Below, one piece after another: positions 16,491-25,236 of a DNA stretch of 64,000 nucleotides (position 1 is the stretch's first letter; the number at the start of each line of letters is the position of its first letter). The notes under the pieces are model-generated. The model ran no database searches. It was not told the origin of the DNA and saw nothing but the letters and a program-made list of their open reading frames with translations. Both the position numbers and the translations under genes were made by a program. The DNA comes from a bacterium. Its GTDB lineage: Bacteria > Patescibacteriota > Saccharimonadia > Saccharimonadales > UBA4665. The DNA lies in the NCBI GenBank assembly GCA_021799575.1, contig JAJZAD010000005.1, positions 1 to 64,000 of the forward strand, in the 5' to 3' direction.

Positions 16491-17378
16491 ATGCCCCTGA
16501 TTAAATTAGAAGACGTATCCAAATTGTACGGCTTCGGTGATGCCACTACTCTGGCATTAGACGAGGTCAGCTTAAGTATTGATAAAGGTGAGTTTGTTGC
16601 TGTTATGGGTCCGAGCGGTAGTGGTAAGAGTACGTTACTTAATGTTCTGGGTCTGTTAGATCGTCCAACTAACGGAACGTACAGACTACAGAACCGGCTG
16701 GTAGACCGTTTGAGCCAGAGCCGGGCGGCTAAGCTAAGACGGGATACTATCGGTTTTATTTTTCAGTCATATAATTTGCTGCCAAAACTTACGGTATTGG
16801 AGAATGTTGCCCTACCTCTAACTTATAAAGGAATCGGCGCGACCAAGAGGTTTAAACAGGCCAGTCAGATTTTAGAACGTGTCGGCATGCAGAACCGTGA
16901 ATACTATTACCCATATCAATTATCTGGAGGTCAAATTCAATGTGCGGCAATTGCCAGAGCCTTGGTTAATGACCCGTCAATAATTATTGCTGACGAGCCA
17001 ACTGGTAACCTGGATAGTGCGGGCAGTAGATTGGTCATGGAGCTGTTGAGTGAGATTCATAAAATGGGTAACACCATAATATTTGTTACACACAATCCCG
17101 AACTGACTAAATATGCTACAAGAGTAGTTTATATGCGTGACGGTATGATCATAGAGGATGAACCGACTATGATCGGTGAAGTCGCCAAAACGGTTAGACG
17201 GCGTCTGTATACTCAACCGAGAATGACGGCAGAGGATGACTTGATGGGAGTGTCGCTGCTTATGAAGGCGGTGCCAGATAAAGCCGTTAGCAAGTCTTCA
17301 TCATCAAAACGTACAAAATCTAAGAAAGGTACCACCTCAAGGCGTAAAAGGCGTTACCAGAAAGTAAAGAGTACTTAG
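16491..17378 (+). CDS. MacB/LolD-type ABC transporter ATPase
   Basis: A 295-residue ATP-binding subunit. Walker A is GPSGSGKST, the Q-loop FQSYNLLP, Walker B IIIADEPTGNLD, and the switch His is in FVTHNPEL. The signature reads LSGGQIQCAAIARAL, with Cys where most relatives have Arg. A Ser/Lys/Arg-rich tail (about 262-295, with RTKSKKGTTSRRKRR) is appended after the normal end near residue 225-230. It is 3 bp upstream of the FtsX-fold permease, so the pair forms a MacB-like unit. No adaptor (MFP) gene is adjacent. Such systems export lipoproteins or peptides or transmit mechanical signals; the substrate is unknown. Confidence 0.92.
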   Translation: MPLIKLEDVSKLYGFGDATTLALDEVSLSIDKGEFVAVMGPSGSGKSTLLNVLGLLDRPTNGTYRLQNRLVDRLSQSRAAKLRRDTIGFIFQSYNLLPKLTVLENVALPLTYKGIGATKRFKQASQILERVGMQNREYYYPYQLSGGQIQCAAIARALVNDPSIIIADEPTGNLDSAGSRLVMELLSEIHKMGNTIIFVTHNPELTKYATRVVYMRDGMIIEDEPTMIGEVAKTVRRRLYTQPRMTAEDDLMGVSLLMKAVPDKAVSKSSSSKRTKSKKGTTSRRKRRYQKVKST

Positions 17379-17381
17379 GAT

Positions 17382-18590
17382 ATGAGTCTTAGAAGCGGAT
17401 ATATTCATACTGCAGTTGCTACCATGCGGACAAATCGCTGGCGTAGTTTACTTACAATGTTCGGCATTACGGTTGGAGTTGCCAGCGTGATCGTAATCAT
17501 AGGTATCAGTCAAGGAGTGAAAAATGAAATTACCAATCAGGTGTATGCTTATTCTAAGAATGTCATTACGGTTACATCTAAGGCTGCGAACCTAAGTAAT
17601 TTCGGCGTTCCGCAGATACCGACCGTGTCAACGCTTACTAACCAGGATGTGTCGTCCATCAGTAAAATTAAAGGTGTTAAGGCCAGCGTACCCATGATCG
17701 TTGAATCCGGTTTGGTTACCGGTGAAAAAACTTTTCGCGGCGGCGTGGTGATTGCCACCAGTCCTGACTTGCCGAGTGTAATAAACCAGTCGCTTGCTTA
17801 CGGGTCTTTCTTCAGTTCGGCAGATACCAGCTCCGATCCGGCAGTACTAGGATATAACGCTTCATCGGGCTTGTTTAAGGAAAACGTGCCGCTTGGCTTT
17901 AGTTTCACTTGGCGCGGACAAACCTTCATTGTTGACGGGGTATTAAATAGTTTCAGGGCTACGCCTTTTTCTAATAATACCCTGTATAATAACGCCATTT
18001 TCATTCCTGTAGCCTCAGCTAAGCAATTGATTCCAGGAGGTGGTTCGCTGTTTCAAATTTTGGTCAGAGTCGACAATTCCAAAGATCTATCTCAAGTAGC
18101 TGCTCGGATCTCCGCCGCATTGTTAAGAAACCATGGAGGTCAGTCCAATTTTTCCGTTCTGCTCCCATCTCAGGTGGCTCAGAATAATACCGGGATACTT
18201 AACCTGCTTACCGAGTTGACTATCGGTATTGCTCTAATTTCCCTGTTCGTTGGGGGTGTAGGTATTATGAACGTCATGCTGGTGTCGGTAGCTGAGCGGA
18301 TACATGAAATCGGTATCAGAAAAGCCATTGGAGCCAGTAATCGGCAAGTTATGTCACAGTTTTTAGTGGAGTCTACCACTGTTAGTATCACCGGAGGTCT
18401 AATTGGTATCGGACTAGCTTTAATTGCAGATTTAGTCCTTAAACTGTCAACTAATCTTTCGCCTTCTATTAACTGGGAAATTATTGTTATCGGAGCAGCT
18501 GTTTCAATGCTGATAGGTATTGTGTTCGGATCAATTCCGGCGATCAGGGCTGCGGGTAAAGAACCGATCGAAGCGTTAAGAAACGAATAA
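17382..18590 (+). CDS. MacB-like FtsX-fold ABC permease
   Basis: A 402-residue membrane protein. TM1 (about 22-45, SLLTMFGITVGVASVIVIIG) is followed by a large extracellular MacB periplasmic-core-like domain (about 50-270), then three C-terminal TMs in the FtsX domain (about 275-395: GGVGIMNVMLVSVAERIHEI, RKAIGASNRQVMSQFLVEST). The closing IPAIRAAGKEPIEALRNE is typical. It works with the ATPase encoded 3 bp upstream. Without an outer membrane or adaptor, extracytoplasmic mechanotransmission or peptide export are the likely roles. Confidence 0.92.
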   Translation: MSLRSGYIHTAVATMRTNRWRSLLTMFGITVGVASVIVIIGISQGVKNEITNQVYAYSKNVITVTSKAANLSNFGVPQIPTVSTLTNQDVSSISKIKGVKASVPMIVESGLVTGEKTFRGGVVIATSPDLPSVINQSLAYGSFFSSADTSSDPAVLGYNASSGLFKENVPLGFSFTWRGQTFIVDGVLNSFRATPFSNNTLYNNAIFIPVASAKQLIPGGGSLFQILVRVDNSKDLSQVAARISAALLRNHGGQSNFSVLLPSQVAQNNTGILNLLTELTIGIALISLFVGGVGIMNVMLVSVAERIHEIGIRKAIGASNRQVMSQFLVESTTVSITGGLIGIGLALIADLVLKLSTNLSPSINWEIIVIGAAVSMLIGIVFGSIPAIRAAGKEPIEALRNE

Positions 18591-18598
18591 TATATTTT

Positions 18599-19765
18599 TT
18601 ATTCGGCACAGGTACCCGTACTAACCGCGTGACTGTTTGGTGATGTCTGGTGTATGATGCGCGCCACTGGAGTAGTTACTAACGCATAACCAATATTGTT
18701 ATATTCGGTGGATTGGGCAAATACCACACCTACCACCGTGCCACTGGTGTTGATTAAGGGTCCGCCAGAGTTACCGGGTATGATAGTGGCTTCTACTTCG
18801 TAGACTTGTCGTACGGTTGATCCTTGGGCATAAATATTACTGCCTATGGCAGAAAACTCCTGTAGTACCTCCGCCATTCTAGCCTTAAAACTACCACCAC
18901 CAGGGTAGCCAAGTACGGCTGCGGGAGTGCCGTTGGCAACCGTGCCAGGGTCAACATTCAGAGCGGACTCGTTGAGGCCGTTAACTCTTAACAACGCCAG
19001 GTCAAGGTTGGGGTTAAAGTAAATTACCGTTCCGATATGATTGCCTTTAGTGTCTTCGACGTATGGCTGATTGATTCCGGCTACGACGTGAGCATTCGTT
19101 GCCACCACGTTGTTGCCGACTACGAATCCTGAGCCTTCCACCACACCGCCACAACCGTTGCCGACTATTTTTACTACCGAATCACGATCACTGTTAACGG
19201 CTGCAGCGAGTTCGCTAGTTGCTGGCAGTTTGGCCGAACCGGGAGGAGCCGGCTCCCCGCCGTTGAACACCCTAGGGAATCCATTGGGGTCGACTAAGTG
19301 GCTAAGATCGGCTATCACATTCGGGGCCGGCGGCAGATGGCGGTCCAAAGCCGACACGATCCTGGATGACTTTAGTTCGTTTTGCAACGATACATAAGGC
19401 AAACTTCTTAACACCGCCGCTCCTAGCCAGACACCGATCAGCACTGAAATAACTGACAATAATGAACCCAAGATGTTATCAAAACGATTAATCTTGGCTA
19501 AAACCAATTTGTGTTTTAAGAATATGCCGACATACTCTCCCACTACCAAAAAGATAATTGCCATGCCCAGAGTTGTCGCCAGGGTTATTAACGATCTACT
19601 AAGCTCGGTATGAGCTAACTTGACGGTATATGGCTCGATCAATACCCCAAGCAGTAAACCACCAAAAAAACCGATCGTAGAAAAAGCTTGTTGAACAAAG
19701 CCGATTTCCTTACCCCGGATAACGGCGCTAATAATCAACACAATAATGATTATGTCGACGATCAT
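18599..19765 (-). CDS. CvpA-trypsin fusion, MarP-like membrane serine protease
   Basis: A 388-residue protease with four N-terminal TMs of the CvpA/colicin V production family (about 2-120), a Pro-rich linker (160-190) and a chymotrypsin-like domain. The triad is His226 (ATNAHVVAG), Asp255 (NLDLALLRV) and Ser333 (IPGNSGGPLI). Cys205 and Cys386 bracket the domain. Mycobacterial MarP has the same CvpA-protease layout and, as I recall, a redox-sensing disulfide with the same 181-residue spacing. It probably processes envelope substrates under acid or oxidative stress. It lies just 3' of the zwf operon in the same direction (12-bp gap) and may share its transcript. Confidence 0.88.
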   Translation of the reverse strand: MIVDIIIIVLIISAVIRGKEIGFVQQAFSTIGFFGGLLLGVLIEPYTVKLAHTELSRSLITLATTLGMAIIFLVVGEYVGIFLKHKLVLAKINRFDNILGSLLSVISVLIGVWLGAAVLRSLPYVSLQNELKSSRIVSALDRHLPPAPNVIADLSHLVDPNGFPRVFNGGEPAPPGSAKLPATSELAAAVNSDRDSVVKIVGNGCGGVVEGSGFVVGNNVVATNAHVVAGINQPYVEDTKGNHIGTVIYFNPNLDLALLRVNGLNESALNVDPGTVANGTPAAVLGYPGGGSFKARMAEVLQEFSAIGSNIYAQGSTVRQVYEVEATIIPGNSGGPLINTSGTVVGVVFAQSTEYNNIGYALVTTPVARIIHQTSPNSHAVSTGTCAE

Positions 19766-19777
19766 AAGCGTAAGTTG

Positions 19778-21205
19778 TTACACCGACTCTAGTTTAACAG
19801 AATCAAGGCGGCTGAGTCTGGAAATATCCGGTCCCTCGCTGCCGTTATGGTAATTAACTAGATCGTTACTATCCGTTTGCCAGTAATCGAGTATCGGTTG
19901 TAGCAAATGCCAAGACGCCATGACTTCTTCTCTGGTAGCAAATAATAAACGGTCACCGCGTATAGCATCGATCAGCACGCGCTCATAGGCATCGTGGGTA
20001 TCGGTTTCATAATATTCACTGTAACTGAAATTCATTTTGACTTTGCGCAGATTATGGGTAAATCCGGGCTCCTCGATCATCAGATCGATATCTATACCTT
20101 CATCTGGCTGGATGCGGAACCTTAAAACGTTAGGATCTTTATCGCCGAAATATACCAGAATCGCGGTTAACTTTTCATTCAACGACTTACCAGTAGTCAG
20201 TTGCAATTCGGTGTTCGACCAATTAGGGTCTTTTGACCTTAATACCAGCGATATAAAAGTTTCCGTGTTTGAGTGAGGATTGTTCACTTCTTGTTTGTAA
20301 GACGTATACTGGCCGCGGACAGCTAAAGGATGTCCCGATTTGCTATCACTCGGTAAGTATAAGTTGGATATAAAAGCGTGTTTCGCTGCATGTACTTCGT
20401 CACTGGTTAATTCTGTAGGTATATTCATAGCTGTCAGCGATAACAGCTGCAGCAAATGGCTTTGGGCCAAATCACGCAAAGCACCGGTTTGTTCGTAAAA
20501 CCGGACCCGGCCTTCAATACCTATCTTCTCTTTGGCTATTACGTGTATCCGGCTGATGTGCCTGCAATCCCATTGGCTGGAAAAGACCGGATTGTGCCTT
20601 CGGAATTTGAGGATATTCTGAGCGGTTTCTTTGGCAAGATAGTGGTCAATCCGGAAAGTCTGGCTTTCGGAAAATACTTTTTCAGTATTTTCGATTAGTT
20701 GTTGAGCACTTTCTACATCAAAACCGAACGGTTTTTCGACGAGTAATTTGGCTGTAGCACGATGGTGCCTACAAGTACCGTTTAAGCCGTTAAGACCCAG
20801 CTTTTCGATAATCGGATGGTAGGCTTGCGGCGGAATAGACAGGTAGTAAAGACGATCCAGGCATAATCCGGCCCGTTCTTCCAGGCGGTCCAGATAGTCT
20901 TTAAAGCGTACATAGTCATCATTGTTTAACGGATCCAGCTTAAACATGTCTAACTGTTCTCCGATACGTCTGACCACCTCCGGGTCGCAGCTGCCTTCTT
21001 TTTCGTAAACACAGAGATCGACGGTTTTTAGGATTTCCATAGGTTTTACTTCCCGCCTACTGATGCCGATAATCTTGGTTGCCGGGGGCAGCAAGTTGTA
21101 CTTCACCAGGTTGTATAGCGCCGGCAGAATCTTATGTTTAGCCAGATCTCCGGTAATCCCGAAAATTACCAGAACCGAAGGATTAAGTTTCGGTGCATTC
21201 TCCAC
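19778..21205 (-). CDS. zwf: Glucose-6-phosphate 1-dehydrogenase
   Basis: Oxidises glucose 6-phosphate to 6-phosphogluconolactone with reduction of NADP(+), the first step of the oxidative pentose phosphate pathway. At 475 residues it has VIFGITGDLAKHKILPALYN (nucleotide-binding GxTGDLA), LLVEKPFGFD, the substrate and catalytic motif FRIDHYLAKETAQNILKFR (general-base His nearby), and the C-terminal region expected of Zwf. Last of three pathway genes; gnd ends 4 bp upstream. Confidence 0.96.
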   Translation of the reverse strand: MENAPKLNPSVLVIFGITGDLAKHKILPALYNLVKYNLLPPATKIIGISRREVKPMEILKTVDLCVYEKEGSCDPEVVRRIGEQLDMFKLDPLNNDDYVRFKDYLDRLEERAGLCLDRLYYLSIPPQAYHPIIEKLGLNGLNGTCRHHRATAKLLVEKPFGFDVESAQQLIENTEKVFSESQTFRIDHYLAKETAQNILKFRRHNPVFSSQWDCRHISRIHVIAKEKIGIEGRVRFYEQTGALRDLAQSHLLQLLSLTAMNIPTELTSDEVHAAKHAFISNLYLPSDSKSGHPLAVRGQYTSYKQEVNNPHSNTETFISLVLRSKDPNWSNTELQLTTGKSLNEKLTAILVYFGDKDPNVLRFRIQPDEGIDIDLMIEEPGFTHNLRKVKMNFSYSEYYETDTHDAYERVLIDAIRGDRLLFATREEVMASWHLLQPILDYWQTDSNDLVNYHNGSEGPDISRLSRLDSVKLESV

Positions 21206-21209
21206 TTAC

Positions 21210-22121
21210 TTAATCATCCTTATTGAATGCGTGCCCGCCAAAACGGTTGCGCATAGCTGCCAGCAACTGTGTAGCAAAGCTAACATTTCCCTTTTGAGAT
21301 GCCAAGCGGACATCAAGTGCGGTTTGAATTGCAGGCATCGGGATATTTAACTCTTTAGCGGTCTCCAGAGTCCAACGCGCTTCGCCGTTTTCAGCAACAT
21401 AACCGTCAATGCCGCTTAATTCGGGGTTTTCTTTTAGGGCATCTCGACAAAGAGAGTTTAACCATGAAGTAATGACACTGTGGTGCTGCCAAACTTCTCC
21501 TGCTGCCGCTAAGTCTAAGTTCGGATAAGGACCGGCTTTAAGTATATGATAGCCTTCGGCCAGGCTTTCCATCATTCCATACTCGATGGCGTTATGAACC
21601 ATTTTCACGAAATGTCCGCTACCGCTTGCACCGAAGTAAGCATAACCTCCTTCTGGGAGAGCCAGGCTTTTGAGCGCCGGTTCGATTGCTTCGAAGGCGG
21701 TCTTATCATCGCCTCCGGACATCATGGAGAAGCCGTTTTGATAACCCCATACGCCACCGCTTACACCTACGTCCACTAACCTATAACCTGAATTTTTGAG
21801 TTTGGTATTTAAGATTTTAGTTAAGCGGAAGTCCGAGTTGCCACCGTCAATTATAATGCTGTTTTTAGGCAGGAGTTTGGTCCATTCATCAACCTGTTCG
21901 TCGACTGCGACTGCCGGTATCATCAGCCAAATTACGGGTGTTGCACTGCCGAATTTACTAATTACCTCTGTTTTAGTTTCGGCCCGAATCGCACCGAAAC
22001 TTTCGGCTTCATCGATTTTGTCCACTGAACGGTTATGGGCTATAACCTCGTGTCCGTCGTCAACTAATTTGTGTGCAATTTGCATTCCCATTCTGCCCAG
22101 ACCGTGAATGGCGATTTTCAT
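21210..22121 (-). CDS. gnd: 6-Phosphogluconate dehydrogenase, short (GndA-like) form
   Basis: Oxidative decarboxylation of 6-phosphogluconate to ribulose 5-phosphate. The Rossmann start is GLGRMGMQIAHKLVDDGHEV, followed by HNRS. The substrate region is DVGVSGGVWGYQNGFSMMSG and the catalytic FVKMVHNAIEYGMMES (Lys and His-Asn). At 303 residues it is the short, often NAD-preferring dimeric form rather than the 470-residue form. Its start overlaps the pgl stop by 4 bp (ATGA), so the two are translationally coupled. Confidence 0.95.
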   Translation of the reverse strand: MKIAIHGLGRMGMQIAHKLVDDGHEVIAHNRSVDKIDEAESFGAIRAETKTEVISKFGSATPVIWLMIPAVAVDEQVDEWTKLLPKNSIIIDGGNSDFRLTKILNTKLKNSGYRLVDVGVSGGVWGYQNGFSMMSGGDDKTAFEAIEPALKSLALPEGGYAYFGASGSGHFVKMVHNAIEYGMMESLAEGYHILKAGPYPNLDLAAAGEVWQHHSVITSWLNSLCRDALKENPELSGIDGYVAENGEARWTLETAKELNIPMPAIQTALDVRLASQKGNVSFATQLLAAMRNRFGGHAFNKDD

Positions 22122-22795
22122 CTACTTTCTCCTTCCATTTGGTCGTTATATACGTATGCTTCGGTTAATTGTTTTAAAATTTGCGCCGGTTGTTCCCGAA
22201 GAGACAAATCCTGATGAATAAGTCTGTCTAACGCGTTACGCTTGGATTCCCCGGCTGCAATCAGGAATGCGGTACTTAACCGTCTAATACCGGCAAACGT
22301 AAGAGTAATCCGGTTGAAAGGAGCGCTTTCATAACCCGTGACCAGAGTATTTAATTCGTTTGCTGCAGGTGAATTAGGTAGAATTCCCGCAATATGACCG
22401 TCTTCTCCCATGCCGAACAGACCGATAACGCTACTAACCAATTCCAGTTCCGCCTCTAACTCTAGATTGTATGTGGAAACAGTAGCGTTTAAGTCCCTAT
22501 TGTCGGGTTTTAAAACGCTAATAAGTTTAGCTTTTTTAGGGTAAAAACCGGCTTGGTTTAATTGGGTCCAGTTCGAATCCGGATGATCATACTGACCGAA
22601 ACGTTCGTCAGTTAGGGCGATAGTTAGGTTAGTCGATAGTTCGTCATCGATATTGGCCATCGTAGCGATGGTAATCGGGATATTACTGCCGCCCGGCACT
22701 AACCATAAGGTTGGCCCGAGATACAACGCACTCTTGATACTGCTTGAAAGCGGAGCAATGGCAATTTCTGGAGAACCGACTTTGTATACTTGCAT
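22118..22795 (-). CDS. pgl: 6-Phosphogluconolactonase
   Basis: Hydrolyses 6-phosphogluconolactone between Zwf and Gnd. The 225-residue SugarP isomerase-type fold shows ALTDERFGQYDHPDSNWTQL, and GMGEDGHIAGILPN, whose Asp/His match the active site of the NagB/SOL family. First gene of pgl-gnd-zwf. A TATAGT (reverse complement of 22808-22813) lies 11 bp upstream of the ATG. Confidence 0.93.
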   Translation of the reverse strand: MQVYKVGSPEIAIAPLSSSIKSALYLGPTLWLVPGGSNIPITIATMANIDDELSTNLTIALTDERFGQYDHPDSNWTQLNQAGFYPKKAKLISVLKPDNRDLNATVSTYNLELEAELELVSSVIGLFGMGEDGHIAGILPNSPAANELNTLVTGYESAPFNRITLTFAGIRRLSTAFLIAAGESKRNALDRLIHQDLSLREQPAQILKQLTEAYVYNDQMEGESR

Positions 22796-22851
22796 ATTAT
22801 TTATCTACTATACCCTGCTTAGCAGCTTTATTTTAACAATTTATAGCATTA

Positions 22852-22887
22852 AAAGAACCCTTAAATCTTATGATCTTAGGGTTCTTT
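22852..22887 (-). terminator. Terminator after the RRM gene
   Basis: AAAGAACCCT (22852-22861) pairs perfectly with AGGGTTCTTT (22878-22887) over a 16-nt loop. On the minus strand the stem ends in TTCTTTTAAT. It lies 30 bp past the RRM stop and upstream of pgl. Confidence 0.6.
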
Positions 22888-22917
22888 AGCCTGCTCTTTA
22901 AGTTTAGCAGGAGTTTT

Positions 22918-23175
22918 TTAACGGGCCACTTGTGGGCGAGCTTCGCTCACCACTATTTGGCGACCGTTTAACTCTTGACCATTCAGTTTGTCAATAGCCG
23001 CTTTAGCCTCTTCCTCGCTGCTCATTTCTACGAAACCGTAACCTTTGCTGCGGTTCGTTTCTCGCTCAACTATTACTTTGGCGGAAACGACTGTTCCGGC
23101 GCTTGAGAAGAAATTCTTCAGGTCGTCATCTGTGGCAGACCAAGCCAATGAGCCGACAAATAGTTTATTTGTCAT
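22918..23175 (-). CDS. Small RNA-binding protein, single RRM
   Basis: An 85-residue protein that is one RNA-recognition motif: RNP2 KLFVGSLAW and RNP1 KGYGFVEMSS are both intact with their aromatic residues. It ends shortly after the domain (VVSEARPQVAR). Similar stand-alone RRM proteins occur in cyanobacteria and many CPR bacteria and bind mRNAs, sometimes in the cold. The gene has GAGGT near the start and a long upstream untranscribed-gene-free stretch (23176-23450), which leaves room for a 5' leader. Regulation is inferred only. Confidence 0.92.
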   Translation of the reverse strand: MTNKLFVGSLAWSATDDDLKNFFSSAGTVVSAKVIVERETNRSKGYGFVEMSSEEEAKAAIDKLNGQELNGRQIVVSEARPQVAR

Positions 23176-23450
23176 AACTATCTTTAATTACCTCTTTCTT
23201 CGCGTGTTGAGGTAAGTCGTACTTACGCTTAGCTGCACCTCATTAACTCGAACTTAAATTTACTACACTATTCTAGAACTTCTCTTTGATAACAAGATTT
23301 ACTAGCAGCATCTTCTAGTGTGCGCATATCTTTACACAAACGTAAGTCAAAAACAAGTATGTATTTAATCTGACATAGCCAGAAGGAGCCTATAAGCCCG
23401 TTAGCAGCACTCATTACTGGTTAAATAATAAAAGGTGTTATTAAACTTGA

Positions 23451-24527
23451 TCAGTGGGTTACATCGGGATAATGCCGGTGTATGTTTTCAATTTCGTCAA
23501 GTATTTCCCGGGATAGATGAATCTCGGCACTATCGATATCGGACTTTAATTGGTCAACTGATGTTGCTCCGATAATGACCGAAGTTACGAACTCTCTGCT
23601 TATGACGAATGCCAATGCCAGGTGTTCCGGCCTTAGTCCGTGTCGCTGGGCTAATTGTACGTATTGTCTGATTGCTTCTTGAGCATGTTCGGGGTTGTAG
23701 CGAGCCTGGTTGCGCTCATAGATAGTGAACCTGGCTCCAGGCGGTCTTGCCCCGTCCAGATATTTACCGGTTAAAACCCCCATGTTTAAGGCAGAGTAAG
23801 CTAGTAAGCCTACATGCTCTTTTACCGAGATCTCCGCCAAACCGATTTCAAAGGTTCTATTTAGCAGACTGTACTGGTTCTGTATCGATATGATTGACGG
23901 TAACGATTTTTCTTTAGCTATACTTAGGTACTTATTAACACCCCAGGGAGTCTCGTTAGATACACCTATGTATCTAACCTTGCCTTCTTTAACGAGTTCC
24001 CCAAGGGCTTCCAGGGTTTCTGCTATGGGCGTTGATGAATCGTCTGGGCTGTGCATATATCCCCGGACACCAAAGAAGTTGGTTTTCCTTTCGGGAAAAT
24101 GAACTTGATACAAGTCAACGTAATCTGTTTGCAGCCGCTTTAATGATCCGTCGATTGCTTCCCGGATGCTTTTTTTATCATACTTAGGGATCGGCCCGGT
24201 ATCCCTGGTTCTAATTAGATCACTGGCGGCGACCTTGGTGGCTATCACCAGATCATCACGTTTGCCTCTACGCTTTAACCAATTGCCGATATATCTTTCA
24301 GTTCTTCCCTGTTTTTCCGGTTCGGGAGGAATGGGATATATTTCCGCAGTATCGATAAAATATAACCCCCTTTGAGTAACTGCATAATCCAGTTGCCGGT
24401 GGGCCTCTTCTTCCGAATTTTGCTGTCCCCAGTTCATAGTTCCTAGGCAAATAACCGGAACCTTGAGCTCGGAGGTACCTAATCTTCTGGTTTGCACTTG
24501 TCTATGATACCAAATAACCGGATACAT
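23451..24527 (-). CDS. Tas-like aldo/keto reductase
   Basis: A 358-residue NADPH-dependent oxidoreductase closely resembling E. coli Tas. The alignment is nearly colinear through TMNWGQQNSEEEAHRQLDYA, IDTAEIYPIPPEPEKQGRTE, SLKRLQTDYVDLYQVHFPER and IQNQYSLLNRTFEIGLAEIS. The AKR tetrad is visible: Asp and Tyr in DTAEIYP, Lys in ATKV, His in YQVHFPE. It likely reduces aldehydes or ketones in the cytoplasm. It follows the AcpH-like gene by 60 bp in the same direction. The first 8-9 residues before QTRRLGTSELKV exceed the usual start, so the true start could be slightly later. Confidence 0.92.
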   Translation of the reverse strand: MYPVIWYHRQVQTRRLGTSELKVPVICLGTMNWGQQNSEEEAHRQLDYAVTQRGLYFIDTAEIYPIPPEPEKQGRTERYIGNWLKRRGKRDDLVIATKVAASDLIRTRDTGPIPKYDKKSIREAIDGSLKRLQTDYVDLYQVHFPERKTNFFGVRGYMHSPDDSSTPIAETLEALGELVKEGKVRYIGVSNETPWGVNKYLSIAKEKSLPSIISIQNQYSLLNRTFEIGLAEISVKEHVGLLAYSALNMGVLTGKYLDGARPPGARFTIYERNQARYNPEHAQEAIRQYVQLAQRHGLRPEHLALAFVISREFVTSVIIGATSVDQLKSDIDSAEIHLSREILDEIENIHRHYPDVTH

Positions 24528-24587
24528 AAATCAACAGCTTAGCTTTACTTCGTGTCTTTAGTATCGGCTGGGTCAAGTTAACAGCTT

Positions 24588-25217
24588 CTAAAGTTGATTT
24601 TTGAGATTAGAAACTGTGTAACTCATTGCCGCCTCTCCTAAATTAACAACAGCAACTTTGTACTTATCCATTACTACTGCGACTTGGTCATAACTCGGCG
24701 CGGGAATGGGAGTTCGAGTTTTGCTAAGTACCTTAATTAACGAACCGGTGGCGATTTCTGTTTCACTATAGTCGGGTACTCCACGGGAGCGAATTCTATC
24801 TACCAGTTGCCATAAGTTATCAGGGAGGCCTTCCTGACTAAGTCTGTCAGTCGATGAAAGTACCTGATCGAAAGTATTCATTAATTTATTAACTTTTTGG
24901 GAGTCGACAAATTGGGTACCGTCAAATAATAAGTCTTTGCCGGCTCTTGCCGCCTGGGTTGCTTCTCGCCAAGGAAGAAACCATTTAAAAGATGCTATCA
25001 TTTCTTCCTCCAGCTGTTTGATGGGAGGATAATTATCGAAAACTTTGTTCGTTAGCCTATGGATTATATTGCCGGCTGCCAGTTGTGGATTAGTTATTTC
25101 ATGTAAGGCTCTGCGTGACCCGCACATTCTGGCTAGATCCGCGACTACTGACCCAAACAAAAAATCCGGTTGGTCGGATAAATGCGCAGCGACTTCGTGA
25201 TGTGCAAGATAGTTCAT
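24588..25217 (-). CDS. AcpH-like (ACP phosphodiesterase-like) protein
   Basis: A 209-residue protein that begins MNYLAHHEVAAHLSDQPDFL, then FGSVVADLARM and GNIIHRLTNKVFDNYPPI. This resembles the His/Asp layout of acyl-carrier-protein phosphodiesterase (MNFLAH, GNxxxD, HRxxDxxTDxHP), with several ligands changed. All-helical, no signal peptide. AcpH removes phosphopantetheine from ACP, and HD-like metal binding is expected, but the family match is by pattern only. It lies 19 bp downstream of the reconstructed end of the PIG-L gene, so they were probably one operon. Confidence 0.5.
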   Translation of the reverse strand: MNYLAHHEVAAHLSDQPDFLFGSVVADLARMCGSRRALHEITNPQLAAGNIIHRLTNKVFDNYPPIKQLEEEMIASFKWFLPWREATQAARAGKDLLFDGTQFVDSQKVNKLMNTFDQVLSSTDRLSQEGLPDNLWQLVDRIRSRGVPDYSETEIATGSLIKVLSKTRTPIPAPSYDQVAVVMDKYKVAVVNLGEAAMSYTVSNLKNQL

Positions 25218-25236
25218 TGATTCATCATACCAATCT

